Made by a program: the position numbers and the translations under genes. 64,000 nt of DNA from Paenibacillus oenotherae (GTDB lineage: Bacteria; Bacillota; Bacilli; Paenibacillales; Paenibacillaceae): contig NZ_JAHZIJ010000010.1 in NCBI RefSeq assembly GCF_019443105.1, positions 62,001 to 126,000 of the forward strand. Direction: 5' to 3'. The notes under the pieces are model-generated. The model was not told where the DNA came from. It saw nothing but the letters and a program-made list of their open reading frames with translations, and did no database searches. Below are positions 17,568-26,000 of this stretch, piece after piece; within the stretch, counting starts at the first letter, position 1; each line of letters opens with the position of its first letter.

Positions 17568-18785
17568 ATGAAAGACAACCCATTCACACTGCTCCATATG
17601 CAGGACGCCATGGACTTGCTCGGAGTCAGCAGATCCACCATAGATCGCTGGAGAAGCACCAAGCAGCTCCCTTATGTGAAGATCGGCAAAGAGGTCTTGT
17701 TCGACCAGAATGCTCTCACAGCGTGGATGCGCAGTCATCTCATCATGGCGGAGCCCCGATCAGGAACGAAGGCATCTGAACGGACAGCAGCTGCGGACAA
17801 TCCTTCTGCGCCCGTCACGATTGTGGTCGGCTATCAAAGCGGTACCGCCCATATGTGGAGTCCGCTCATAATTCGGGAGCTCGGTCTGTTCGAAGAGGAG
17901 CTTCGCTCCATCCGGCCATTCGGGCGTTATCGCGTTCAATGGCTCGACGCTCCCAGCGGACTAGAGCTGGTGGAAGGCATGATTGCCGGGCGGGTCCATA
18001 TCGCCTCGCTCGGAGATTATCCCATTATCGTCAGCCAACAACTAAGCCGACTGCTGCCGGGCTATCAATCCATGCTGATTGCCTTCGATGGCAAGACTGC
18101 GGGAGGACAAGGTATCGAAGTAGTCGTTCCGGAGGGAGATTGCACTCCTAATCTGTCTGCTCTCGACGCATCGGCCGTATCGACAGTGCCGCATTCAAGC
18201 GCCGGCTGCCGGCTGCGCAAACTGCTGACAGCCACCAATCTCCCCGGCGTCGAACCCATTGTCGCCAAGGGAATGCGTGAATGTCTGGACGGTATCCTGA
18301 AGCGGACGGTTAGCGCGAGTGCTATGTGGGAGCCTTACATCAGCCTGCTGCAATACTTAGGAGCCGGCAGACCAATTGAGACTGGGAACCTCGAAGGAAG
18401 AGAGGATTACTTGACCGGAGTCGTGGCGGACGGGGAATGGGTACGCAATCATGAAGATGCTGCTATCGCTTACTTAAAAGCACATATTCGCGCCCATCGA
18501 TTTCTGCGGGCGGAGCCGTTCGCAGCTTCACAGCTCATACATCGGGCGACGGGATTCCCGGCCCAGGTGACCGGAAGCGTGATCTCCCGCGTACGCTGGG
18601 ATGCCGCACTGTATGGACGCGATCTCGATACACTGCGGCGACTTGGCAAACATGACAATTTGTTGGAGCAGACAAACTCCATCAAGGTTGAACCCGCTTA
18701 TCTGCTCCATGCAGCCCGCTCCATGCACCCGGCCCTGCCGCGTACCAATGATTTCTCTATGGACTGGGCAGTTGAGTCGCTATAA
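17568..18785 (+). CDS. One-component regulator: excisionase/MerR-type HTH fused to SsuA-like ligand-binding domain
   Basis: The 405-residue protein, started at 17568 after AAAGGAGGGA, has no signal peptide. Residues 1-60 form an excisionase-family HTH (MQDAMDLLGVSRSTIDRWRS ... LPYVKIGKEVLFDQNALTAWMRSH). From about residue 85 it is a full SsuA/NMT1 binding domain: VTIVVGYQSGTAHMWSPL, VQWLDAPSGLE, HIASLGDYP, LIAFDGKTAGG, AMWEPYISLLQ and DYLTGVVADGEWV, each matched in the same order by the lipoprotein of the divergent operon. It should therefore sense inside the cell the same ligand that the transporter imports, and act on the promoter between them. Whether it activates or represses is not shown. 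Confidence 0.85.
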   Translation: MKDNPFTLLHMQDAMDLLGVSRSTIDRWRSTKQLPYVKIGKEVLFDQNALTAWMRSHLIMAEPRSGTKASERTAAADNPSAPVTIVVGYQSGTAHMWSPLIIRELGLFEEELRSIRPFGRYRVQWLDAPSGLELVEGMIAGRVHIASLGDYPIIVSQQLSRLLPGYQSMLIAFDGKTAGGQGIEVVVPEGDCTPNLSALDASAVSTVPHSSAGCRLRKLLTATNLPGVEPIVAKGMRECLDGILKRTVSASAMWEPYISLLQYLGAGRPIETGNLEGREDYLTGVVADGEWVRNHEDAAIAYLKAHIRAHRFLRAEPFAASQLIHRATGFPAQVTGSVISRVRWDAALYGRDLDTLRRLGKHDNLLEQTNSIKVEPAYLLHAARSMHPALPRTNDFSMDWAVESL

Positions 18786-18875
18786 CGGGGATACATAACA
18801 AATTTCCTGGGTCCCAAACGCGAAGGTCGGCGGAATTGGCTTCATTACCTGGAAGTATAAGAGCGTGTAGATGAT

Positions 18876-19066
18876 GAAGCCTGCGAAGGTACAGGAATTC
18901 CGATTAAAGGAAGCCTTAGGCCGTACAATACCTGCGATAATGCAGGAATATGAGGAAGAACTGGCCGATAAGGGCCATATACAGCCAAATGCCTGCGCTT
19001 CGGCATGCATTTCAGCATCGACCTGGCTGGTACGAGAGAAAGGCTGCAGTTTCGCAGGCATATTCG
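18876..19066 (+). repeat. Dispersed GCCTGCG repeat, copy 1
   Basis: This intergenic stretch between convergent genes contains GAAGCCTGCG, ACAGGAATTCCG, CCTGCGATAATGCAGGAATA, GGCCGATA and AAATGCCTGCGCTTCGGCAT in order, and ends with CGCAGGCATATTCG. The same order and spacing recur at 27826-28010 and, inverted, at 38561-38699. No gene is supported in it. Confidence 0.7.
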
Positions 19067-19103
19067 ACGTTTATGGTTTTGATATTCTCCAGCAGCCGCC
19101 AAT

Positions 19104-20513
19104 CTACCGATACGTAAAGGCAACAGTTATTACGCCGCTCTGATCTGTTGCAACCGAATATTTGGCCACTTCCGTGAATGGTCCGATGAGACGGCTCCAA
19201 TCGGTAGCAGCCTCCTCAGCCTTGTACATTCTTTTGAGCGTGATGGCGTTCATTCCGGATTTTATCGCACTGGCAATGCGAGCTTCGAATTCAGCAGGAG
19301 TGCCGACTGTCAGCCCGTTATACGCAAAATAATTATACGTGACACTCTTCGCCGCAGGGAGCTTGTCGCTCCACTTATGATCCTTGCTCAGTTCCTCATC
19401 TGTCACATTGAAATATCCGTATGTTACCCTGCCAGACACATCGGGAACGGGATCATCCCATGTCACATCGAGGTTGTAATATTCGCCGCCAATCTTCACC
19501 TTATTCCATGCATGAGCGATTCCATTAGCCGTTCCCGTCACAACATGCGCTTCAATGCCAGCCATCTCCAGCAGCAATTGGGCTGAGTAGGCATAGCCCT
19601 GGCAGACAGCGATCCCGCCTATGAGCGCTCCGTACATCGTATAAGAATCTTCCGGCACACTATCCTTCTTATAGTTCTCATAATCATACGCAATATTCAG
19701 CAGAAGATAATCATGAATGGCCAGCTCAGTCTCATATTCCGTCATGTCAGGCTGAATAATTTCTTTTAGAATCGCCTCAGCCTTGGCATAGACTTGCTTG
19801 GCCCGATCATTATTCATTTCGACCGGCAATGCTTGGCCCGGCACCTTCAGCAGATCATGCTCGTCATTGACATAGTAAACTCCAAACTGCTTATAAATGC
19901 GGTTCGCAAGAACAATCCCCTGCTCGCGGGTAATCGACATCTGCGGCATAAACCGCAAACTGCTGCCGCGCTGTTCACCCTTCATCAGCTTCAGAGCGCT
20001 CAGCGTTTCAACAGCAGCGCGGGACCATCCTGACAGCCTGGCGGCATCGGCGAATACCGGAACAGATATACCATCATAGACCAGCTTGTCTTCTCTCCCC
20101 GCCCTCTTCAGCGTATTGAAAAGCATAACCGCTGCCTGCTCACGGGTAACCGCTTCATTCGGCGAGAAGGCCGTGCTGCTCGTGCCCTTCACAATACCAA
20201 GCCCAAGAGCTTGCAGCACACCGAAGCTGCTCGTATCCTTGAACGGGTTCAACCTCGGTGTGGATGGCGTTACATTCGTTAATGCTGTATAGAGAAGAAC
20301 CGTTAATTGACTGAATTGCTCTCGGGTAAGCGCCCCTTGAAGTTGATTATTAAGTTTAGAGGGGATTAGCCCGCTATCCTGCGCCTCCTCAATATCGGCA
20401 GCTGCCCAGGGGCTTGGCAAATTATTGGCGGCGTAGGATCGATTCGGCACCACAGATATAGCTAGAACGGCAATCAGGAGTATCATGATGAGAGTCGACA
20501 ATTTATTGTTCAT
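19104..20513 (-). CDS. SLH-domain protein with transglutaminase-like domain
   Basis: Started at 20513 (AGGAGG thirteen bases upstream; product begins MNNKLSTLIMILLIAVLAIS, a signal peptide), the protein has 469 residues. Three SLH domains occupy about residues 28-210 (recurring TREQ with A/F-x-P-N/Q before it), which anchor proteins to cell-wall polymer. Then follows a transglutaminase/protease-like domain with the triad cysteine in GGIAVCQGYAYSAQLL, histidine in GIAHAWNKVKIGGEYYNLD, and aspartate in DVTWDDPVPD. It probably crosslinks or cleaves wall-associated substrates. The C-terminal 100 residues are not recognised. Confidence 0.85.
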   Translation of the reverse strand: MNNKLSTLIMILLIAVLAISVVPNRSYAANNLPSPWAAADIEEAQDSGLIPSKLNNQLQGALTREQFSQLTVLLYTALTNVTPSTPRLNPFKDTSSFGVLQALGLGIVKGTSSTAFSPNEAVTREQAAVMLFNTLKRAGREDKLVYDGISVPVFADAARLSGWSRAAVETLSALKLMKGEQRGSSLRFMPQMSITREQGIVLANRIYKQFGVYYVNDEHDLLKVPGQALPVEMNNDRAKQVYAKAEAILKEIIQPDMTEYETELAIHDYLLLNIAYDYENYKKDSVPEDSYTMYGALIGGIAVCQGYAYSAQLLLEMAGIEAHVVTGTANGIAHAWNKVKIGGEYYNLDVTWDDPVPDVSGRVTYGYFNVTDEELSKDHKWSDKLPAAKSVTYNYFAYNGLTVGTPAEFEARIASAIKSGMNAITLKRMYKAEEAATDWSRLIGPFTEVAKYSVATDQSGVITVAFTYR

Positions 20514-20635
20514 TATGCGTATGCTTCCTCCTGTAGAGAGACTAATAATTACAATAATCATACCATACCTTGTACCCGCACTTTGATCGTTTTTGCATCT
20601 GAAAATTTCCCGCCACCGCAGCAGCGGCCTGCTTA

Positions 20636-20664
20636 TTGACATTTCCAGTAATCCTATGTATAAT
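20636..20664 (+). promoter_or_regulatory. Consensus sigma-A promoter
   Basis: TTGACA (20636-20641) and TATAAT (20659-20664) are separated by exactly 17 bases, a perfect consensus promoter on the plus strand. No protein gene with a ribosome site follows before the strong terminator at 20943. Confidence 0.8.
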
Positions 20665-20670
20665 TAATGA

Positions 20671-20980
20671 TTGTATGTTAGTGTAACCCTCGGTTTAACC
20701 CCGATTTATGATGATGGATCACCTCCCATCCGTTAACACTTTCCTTTTATTCCGGCTGCTTGAAGGAACACGGATTCAAACTGGCGCGGTCTTGGAACCG
20801 CAAGGACGACTGAGAGGATTAGGGCTTTCGTTGTTTTCGTGAAGTGAGTCATGAACTAATGCGTTACGCTAAAATATATCGTTCGCCATATTGCCCCTGC
20901 TGTTTGATTGTGAATGGAAGGGATGCTGCGAACACACACAATGGCCCCCGCTTATTGAAGCGGGGGCCGACTAATTTTTT
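20671..20980 (+). ncRNA. Candidate small RNA of about 310 nt
   Basis: The transcript is bounded by the consensus promoter upstream and an intrinsic terminator at its end. It shows internal pairing potential, for example AGTGTAAC near 20681 with GTTAACACT near 20732, and a hairpin GGAT-CACCTCCC-ATCC that exposes a C-rich loop complementary to ribosome binding sites. A 44-codon frame starting with three ATGs at 20708 exists but has no ribosome site. It does not look like 6S RNA, SRP RNA, tmRNA or RNase P RNA. The start at 20671 is inferred from the promoter. Confidence 0.5.
20943..20980 (+). terminator. Intrinsic terminator of the candidate small RNA
   Basis: GGCCCCCGCTT (20943-20953) pairs with AAGCGGGGGCC (20958-20968), followed within seven bases by six Ts (20975-20980). 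Confidence 0.85.
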
Positions 20981-21021
20981 ATAAGTTAATTACGGTTCTC
21001 CTGAGAAGATGCTTATCGCAT

Positions 21022-21159
21022 TTAAACTTGAGGGATAACTGGCTTCCAATACTTCTCATTACCCTCGAAAGCGTCGTTAAGTTTGCTTACACCATCGCAA
21101 TTCCCTTCGTTTGTCATCGCAACTCCGAATAGGTTAATGATCATAATGAACAATTTCAT
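21022..21159 (-). CDS. 45-residue peptide of unknown function
   Basis: A short minus-strand gene with a near-perfect promoter and AGGAG eight bases before its ATG at 21159. It encodes a hydrophobic N-terminal stretch (MKLFIMIINLFGVAMT) and then a polar, acidic tail with one cysteine, ending KYWKPVIPQV. It could be a secreted or membrane-associated peptide, such as a signalling pro-peptide, but there is no regulator of the Rap/NprR type next to it. I do not recognise a family. Expression signals are the main evidence. Confidence 0.6.
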   Translation of the reverse strand: MKLFIMIINLFGVAMTNEGNCDGVSKLNDAFEGNEKYWKPVIPQV

Positions 21160-21205
21160 GTCATCCACTCCTCTTATCTCATTGTGCCTCTGTCTTATAT
21201 GTTAG

Positions 21206-21234
21206 ATTATATAACATATAGATCACACAATCAA
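21206..21234 (-). promoter_or_regulatory. Sigma-A promoter of the 45-residue peptide gene
   Basis: On the minus strand TTGATT (21234-21229) and TATAAT (21211-21206) are separated by 17 bases; the ATG follows 47 bases after the -10 box. Confidence 0.75.
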
Positions 21235-21434
21235 TAACCAGGACTGATTTCAATCATTGCACTTCTTTATAGCCCCATTCGTTTTTTCTTATATTTCAAA
21301 ATCGCCATATAAGTTGCTTAGGAATGAACAACAAAGCGAAGCAGGGGGAATGATGCCGGAGAAGCGCCAACGATCGCAAGAACATTCCCCTGCGCGGCAG
21401 CCTGATTGTTCGTTTCAATCAAACAGCTTCAGCG

Positions 21435-22118
21435 TCACTCCGAGGACTTCGCCGGGAAATTCCGGGCGATATAGATGACAGGCGTAGACGCCGCAGAGAT
21501 AACAAATTTAATCAGATAAGTGGTGATGAATATCTCCAGCCACACTTCGAATGGATAATGACCAGCGAAAGCGATGCTGCAGAAGATTAGCGAATCTACC
21601 AGCTGACTGACCGCTGTACTGCCGTTATTGCGTATCCACAGCTGGTTGCGCTCAGGGAATATCCGCTTCAGCAGCGAATAGATGCGAACATCAAGAAATT
21701 GGCTCACGAAGTAGGCCACCAAGCTGCCCAGCGCGATCTGCGGAATGAGGCCGAATATCGTCTCCAGCGAAGAGTGGCCCAGATCATCAGCCTGCCGCTC
21801 GAATACGATCGCCATTTGCATTACGATCATCATCATAAGCAAGGTGAAAAAACCAAACCATACCGCCTTCTTGGCCGCCTTCTCGCCGTATTTCTCATTC
21901 AGCAGGTCAGATGCCAAATAGATCGTGCCGTACATCGTATTGCCGAGCGTCATGACGAATCCGAACATGTCGATCGTCTTCACCACCTGGACATTGGCCA
22001 GCACAGTCGCCACCCCTACCCATGCGTACAAGCCGCTCTTGCCGAAGGAGCGGTAACATACGAGGAACAGCGAGAAATTAACTACTACAAACAATACACC
22101 CCATAAAAAATTAAACAT
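21435..22118 (-). CDS. Queuosine precursor transporter (YhhQ/VUT family)
   Basis: The start at 22118 (MFNFLWGVLFVVVNF, AAGGAGG twelve bases upstream) is chosen because the upstream in-frame stretch contains a riboswitch. The 227-residue protein has about six membrane helices, with the family marks NTMYGTIYLASDLLNEKYGEKAAKKAV and SQLVDSLIFCSIAFAG. YhhQ proteins import queuosine precursors (preQ0/preQ1) used to modify tRNA position 34. The preQ1-I riboswitch upstream supports this function independently. The end of the gene is followed by a G/C hairpin near 21341-21395. Confidence 0.92.
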   Translation of the reverse strand: MFNFLWGVLFVVVNFSLFLVCYRSFGKSGLYAWVGVATVLANVQVVKTIDMFGFVMTLGNTMYGTIYLASDLLNEKYGEKAAKKAVWFGFFTLLMMMIVMQMAIVFERQADDLGHSSLETIFGLIPQIALGSLVAYFVSQFLDVRIYSLLKRIFPERNQLWIRNNGSTAVSQLVDSLIFCSIAFAGHYPFEVWLEIFITTYLIKFVISAASTPVIYIARNFPAKSSE

Positions 22119-22130
22119 GCAACTATTAAA

Positions 22131-22176
22131 CCTCCTTAGTTTTGATAACGCGGGAGTTTGCGAACCGCGACTCCCT
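22131..22176 (-). promoter_or_regulatory. PreQ1-I riboswitch
   Basis: Read on the minus strand, GGGAGT and ACTCCC form the stem, the loop contains the conserved GGTTC, and the A-rich tail AAAACTAAGGAGG ends in the ribosome binding site of the transporter gene. This matches the compact preQ1 class I layout, in which ligand binding folds the tail into a pseudoknot and hides the ribosome site. The downstream gene is a preQ-type transporter, as expected. Translation control is inferred. Confidence 0.82.
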
Positions 22177-22300
22177 TCTCGTAGCGGAGCGTTAACCATT
22201 ATATCACAGCAGTCAAGCCATTCACGCGCAGCAGCCAGTTTGCATGCAGAGCAGTTGTCACAATCACAGTCACCATCATCGCACATCGCGTAAAACAAAA

Positions 22301-22347
22301 GCGTCCGCAAAATATATCCCGCTACATCGGATATATTTTGCGGACGC
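22301..22347 (-). terminator. Terminator of the glutathione peroxidase gene
   Basis: A perfect 19-bp stem (arms at 22301-22319 and 22329-22347) lies five bases after the gene's stop and is followed on the minus strand by TTTTGTTTTA. Confidence 0.9.
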
Positions 22348-22352
22348 TCCAT

Positions 22353-22844
22353 TTATGAACGGTCAGCTCTGCCCAGCAGCTCAACAATTCGCTTCTCGAA
22401 CTTCATCGGCTTCGTTGTTGGCGAGTAGCGCTTCACAACCTTGCCTTCACTATCTACGAGAAACTTGGTGAAATTCCATTTGATAGATGAGCCGAGGAGT
22501 CCCGGGCTTTCCTTCTTCAAATACTTGAACAACGGGTCAGCAGCGTCGCCATTCACATCAATCTTCGCGAAGAGCGGAAAGGTAACACCGAAGTTGATCT
22601 GGCATACCTGCTCCACTTCACTATCCTTCCCTGGCTCCTGCTCCCGAAACTGATTGCTCGGAAATCCCAGCACCACGAAGCCTTGATCCTTATACTTCTC
22701 ATACAGTCCCTGAAGCTCGGTGAACTGAGGAGCGAATCCGCATTTGGATGCAGTATTCACAATAAGCATCACCTGTCCCCGATAATCCGCAAGCGGCTTC
22801 TGCTCGCCTCGAATCGTCTGCACACTGTAATCATAGATATTCAT
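22353..22844 (-). CDS. Glutathione peroxidase family thiol peroxidase
   Basis: The 163-residue product (start at 22844, GGGGTG seven bases upstream) shows the GPx plan: LIVNTASKCGFAPQF with the peroxidatic cysteine near residue 35, GFPSNQFREQEPG with the glutamine of the tetrad, and IKWNFTKFLVD with the tryptophan and asparagine. The active residue is cysteine, not selenocysteine. Bacterial enzymes of this kind reduce hydroperoxides, usually with thioredoxin rather than glutathione. It is a single-gene unit with its own terminator. Confidence 0.93.
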   Translation of the reverse strand: MNIYDYSVQTIRGEQKPLADYRGQVMLIVNTASKCGFAPQFTELQGLYEKYKDQGFVVLGFPSNQFREQEPGKDSEVEQVCQINFGVTFPLFAKIDVNGDAADPLFKYLKKESPGLLGSSIKWNFTKFLVDSEGKVVKRYSPTTKPMKFEKRIVELLGRADRS

Positions 22845-23094
22845 GCCCATACACCCCGCTTATAGATTCAGATGCTATATCGATAACCATAACCACTGCT
22901 CACAAGCAGCAAGGCCATTTATTCAAGCTGTACTTCCTATTGTAATCAACCACCTGTTGATTTACCAGACCCTGCCCGGGATCACTATTTTGTCGTTTAT
23001 AGCTATCATTCCCAAATAAATCTAGTTCGACAGATCTACTAGTGTTACAATATCTCGTGTATGATTCTCATAAACTCAAAGGGGAGAAATAGAA

Positions 23095-26000
23095 TTGAAA
23101 TCCTTTTTCAGAGCTTCCTCCATAATTGTTACTGCAGCGCTCTTAGCCAGTCTCTTTCTGCAAACAATCGCAGCAGCAGCTCCGCTTAGCCCGGCGGTCA
23201 TCGAGCAGCTAAGACTTGAAGCAGCAGCCAAGAACAGCGCAACAAGAACAGCAAGTATATCCTCCAGCATTGATACATCCACTCCCAATCCCGTGCGCGT
23301 CATCGTCCAGTTCAGCGGACAGCCGTCTGCCGCAGGCAAATACGCGGCAACTATGGGAACCAGCCGCATCACCGCTAAAGCTGCAGAAGCAGCCGTACGC
23401 CTGGAGCAAACCTCGGTTCTAAGCACCGCGCTAATCCAAGGCGTCCAGCTGAAAGTCAATTACCAATTCAACACCGTTCTCAACGGCGTTGAAATTACGA
23501 TTCCCGCTAATCAAATTCCGCAGCTCGCCGCCCTTCCGGGTGTCCTGTCCATTTATGAGAACCGCATCTATATCGCAGCTCCTGTAGAGGATGCTTACAG
23601 CTCCGTCATTGATACCGTCTATACGGATATCGCTCCTATCAAACAAATCGGCGCCGATGAAGCGTGGAACAAAGGCTTTACCGGCAAAGGCCTGAAAATC
23701 GGCGTTATCGATTCCGGCATTGACTACCACCATCCTGATTTGAAGGATGCCTATAAGGGAGGCTATGATTCCTTCAATAAAGATAGCGATCCTTATGAGG
23801 ACGGGCCCGTAAGCCAGGAAGACGATCCTTATGGCACCGGGTTCGCGGGCTCCTACCACGGCACTCATGTTGCCGGAACTATTGTCGCCCGCGCAGCCAA
23901 CACAGCAGCAGAAATACAGCATAAAGGCATCGCCTATGAAGCGGATCTCTATGCTTATAAGGTAATGGGCTATACCCCTATGTCATCTGAAGCAGTCGGT
24001 ACAAGCGCTCAAATCATTGACGGCATCGAGCGGGCAGTCAACGACGGAATGGATGTCATTAACCTGTCACTCGGCACTGATCTGAATAAGGATCCCAATT
24101 CCCCGATGTCCATAGCGATCAACAACGCTGTACTTTCAGGAGTTGTTGCAGTCGTTGCCAGCGGTAATGCCGCTTCCAGCGGCCCTTACTATTACTCTAT
24201 GGGCAGTCCGGCAACTGCACAATTAGCTATGACTGTCGGAGCCGTCACAAGCCCTGTAAGTTTATACAGCGGCTCAGCCGTCAGTTCCTTCGACAGCGGC
24301 CTTGAATATCCGCTTCAAGCGATGGCATGGCTCACAGGCCATGAGAATTTCAGCGCAATTCTCGGCACAGAGCCGCTGGATACCGTCTATGCCGGACTCG
24401 GCAGCACAGATGATTATGAAGGCATTGATGCCAGCGGCAAGATTGTCTTCCTGTCACGGGGCAGCATTCCATTCGCGGATAAGATCAGCAATGCCAAGCT
24501 GAATGGCGCCAAGGCTATCATTATTTTCAATGGGATCGAGAAGACAGACCCTGTAGCTGGCATCGTTCCAGATCTTTCTCCTTCTATCGAGGATCGCGAC
24601 GGCTTTATTGAAGGCGGATTTCTGGGAGATGATCTCGCATTTATCCCTACATTCGTCATGTCCGGCATGGAGGGAAGGGCATTGGCCCAGCAAGTGGCCG
24701 CTAATCCGGCAACTCCGCTGCAATTTACGTTCGGAGCAGATTATCCAGCCACTGTAATCGGCGGCGATCACGTAGCTCCCTTCAGCTCCCGCGGTCCCAA
24801 TTCCGACAGTGATTTCAGCATTAAACCGGACTTCACAGCACCTGGAGTGGGTATCCTGTCCACTTTCCCGGAGTTTCTCAGTTATATGCCGGATGCCACT
24901 TATGAAGAAGCCTACGCACGATTGAGCGGGACCAGCATGGCCGCTCCGCATGTAGCAGGACTTTCTTTGCTGCTGCTTCAGCAGCATCCGGATTGGACGC
25001 CCTTCGACATTCGGGCAGCACTGGCGAATACCGCTACTCCCCTCTATGACGAGACGAGCACCTTGTACGATGTATATTCGCAAGGCGCCGGGCGAGTGAA
25101 TATCGCAGCAGCTATGGAAACACCAGCAATCATTCAAGCGCTTGATACCATTACCATTCTGGACAAAAATCTGGGCTCTCATGAAGTAACCAATCCGAGC
25201 AGCAGCATTAGCTTCGGCCTCATGCAAGCAGGGAGCGCTCCAGCAAGCGAGCAGCTTCAAGTGAGAAATTTCTCGGATGACGAGCAGCAGTACAAGACTG
25301 CCATCATGGTGCATGGTTCGGTCACTACTGATCCGTACCAACCAATACCGTCGCCCGATCCCTTTAATATCGAAGCCTTTCTCACCGGAGTTGACGATAA
25401 TGATATCGTAACGATTGCCCCAGGCGCAGCGGCGCCGCTGTCTCTTCAAATTGCTCCGAGCGCAAATGCTCCGGACGGCGTCTATGAAGGCGAAGTCGTG
25501 CTTACTAGCTTAGGAGGCCTGCCAACGCTGCATCTTCCATTTGCCGTCCACATTGGCGATGAGAGACCGGATAACGGATTCGGATTGCAAGACTTGGTCT
25601 TATCGAACAGGGTTATTTCACCAGGAATTACAGGCATTGAATCCGTACATGAGACATCCGAGCTGGCATTTACTTTGCAGGCTAATAATACGAATGCGCT
25701 CGCTTTGATCGTCTATGATAAGAGCGGCAGCCAGATCGGATTTATGCATGATTCGTTGAACCTGGATGACGCTGATCAACTGGCAATGGCGGCGACAGGA
25801 CGCAAGTCACTGCCGATAAACGGAATTTACTATGATTTCAATGAGCAAAGAGAGCGCCGCCTGCAGGATGGCCAGTACACGTTGGAACTGCTAGCAGCAC
25901 AGATAGGGAATGACGGCAAGATCGCCAAGGACGAATACAACCAGCCCATCATCTATTCGGCTTTCACAACCATCGCAGTCGATACTGATGATGAGGACGT

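Noticed and set aside
20708-20842. 44-codon frame beginning with three ATGs inside the candidate small RNA
   Set aside because: No ribosome binding site upstream and no recognisable sequence; kept only as an alternative.
22119-22352. N-terminal extension of the YhhQ gene with a cysteine/aspartate-rich stretch
   Set aside because: It crosses the preQ1 riboswitch and the neighbouring gene's terminator; the start at 22118 has the ribosome site.
24454-25449. 331-codon frame opposite the subtilase gene
   Set aside because: Shadow of the S8 domain; no start signal and no recognisable domain.
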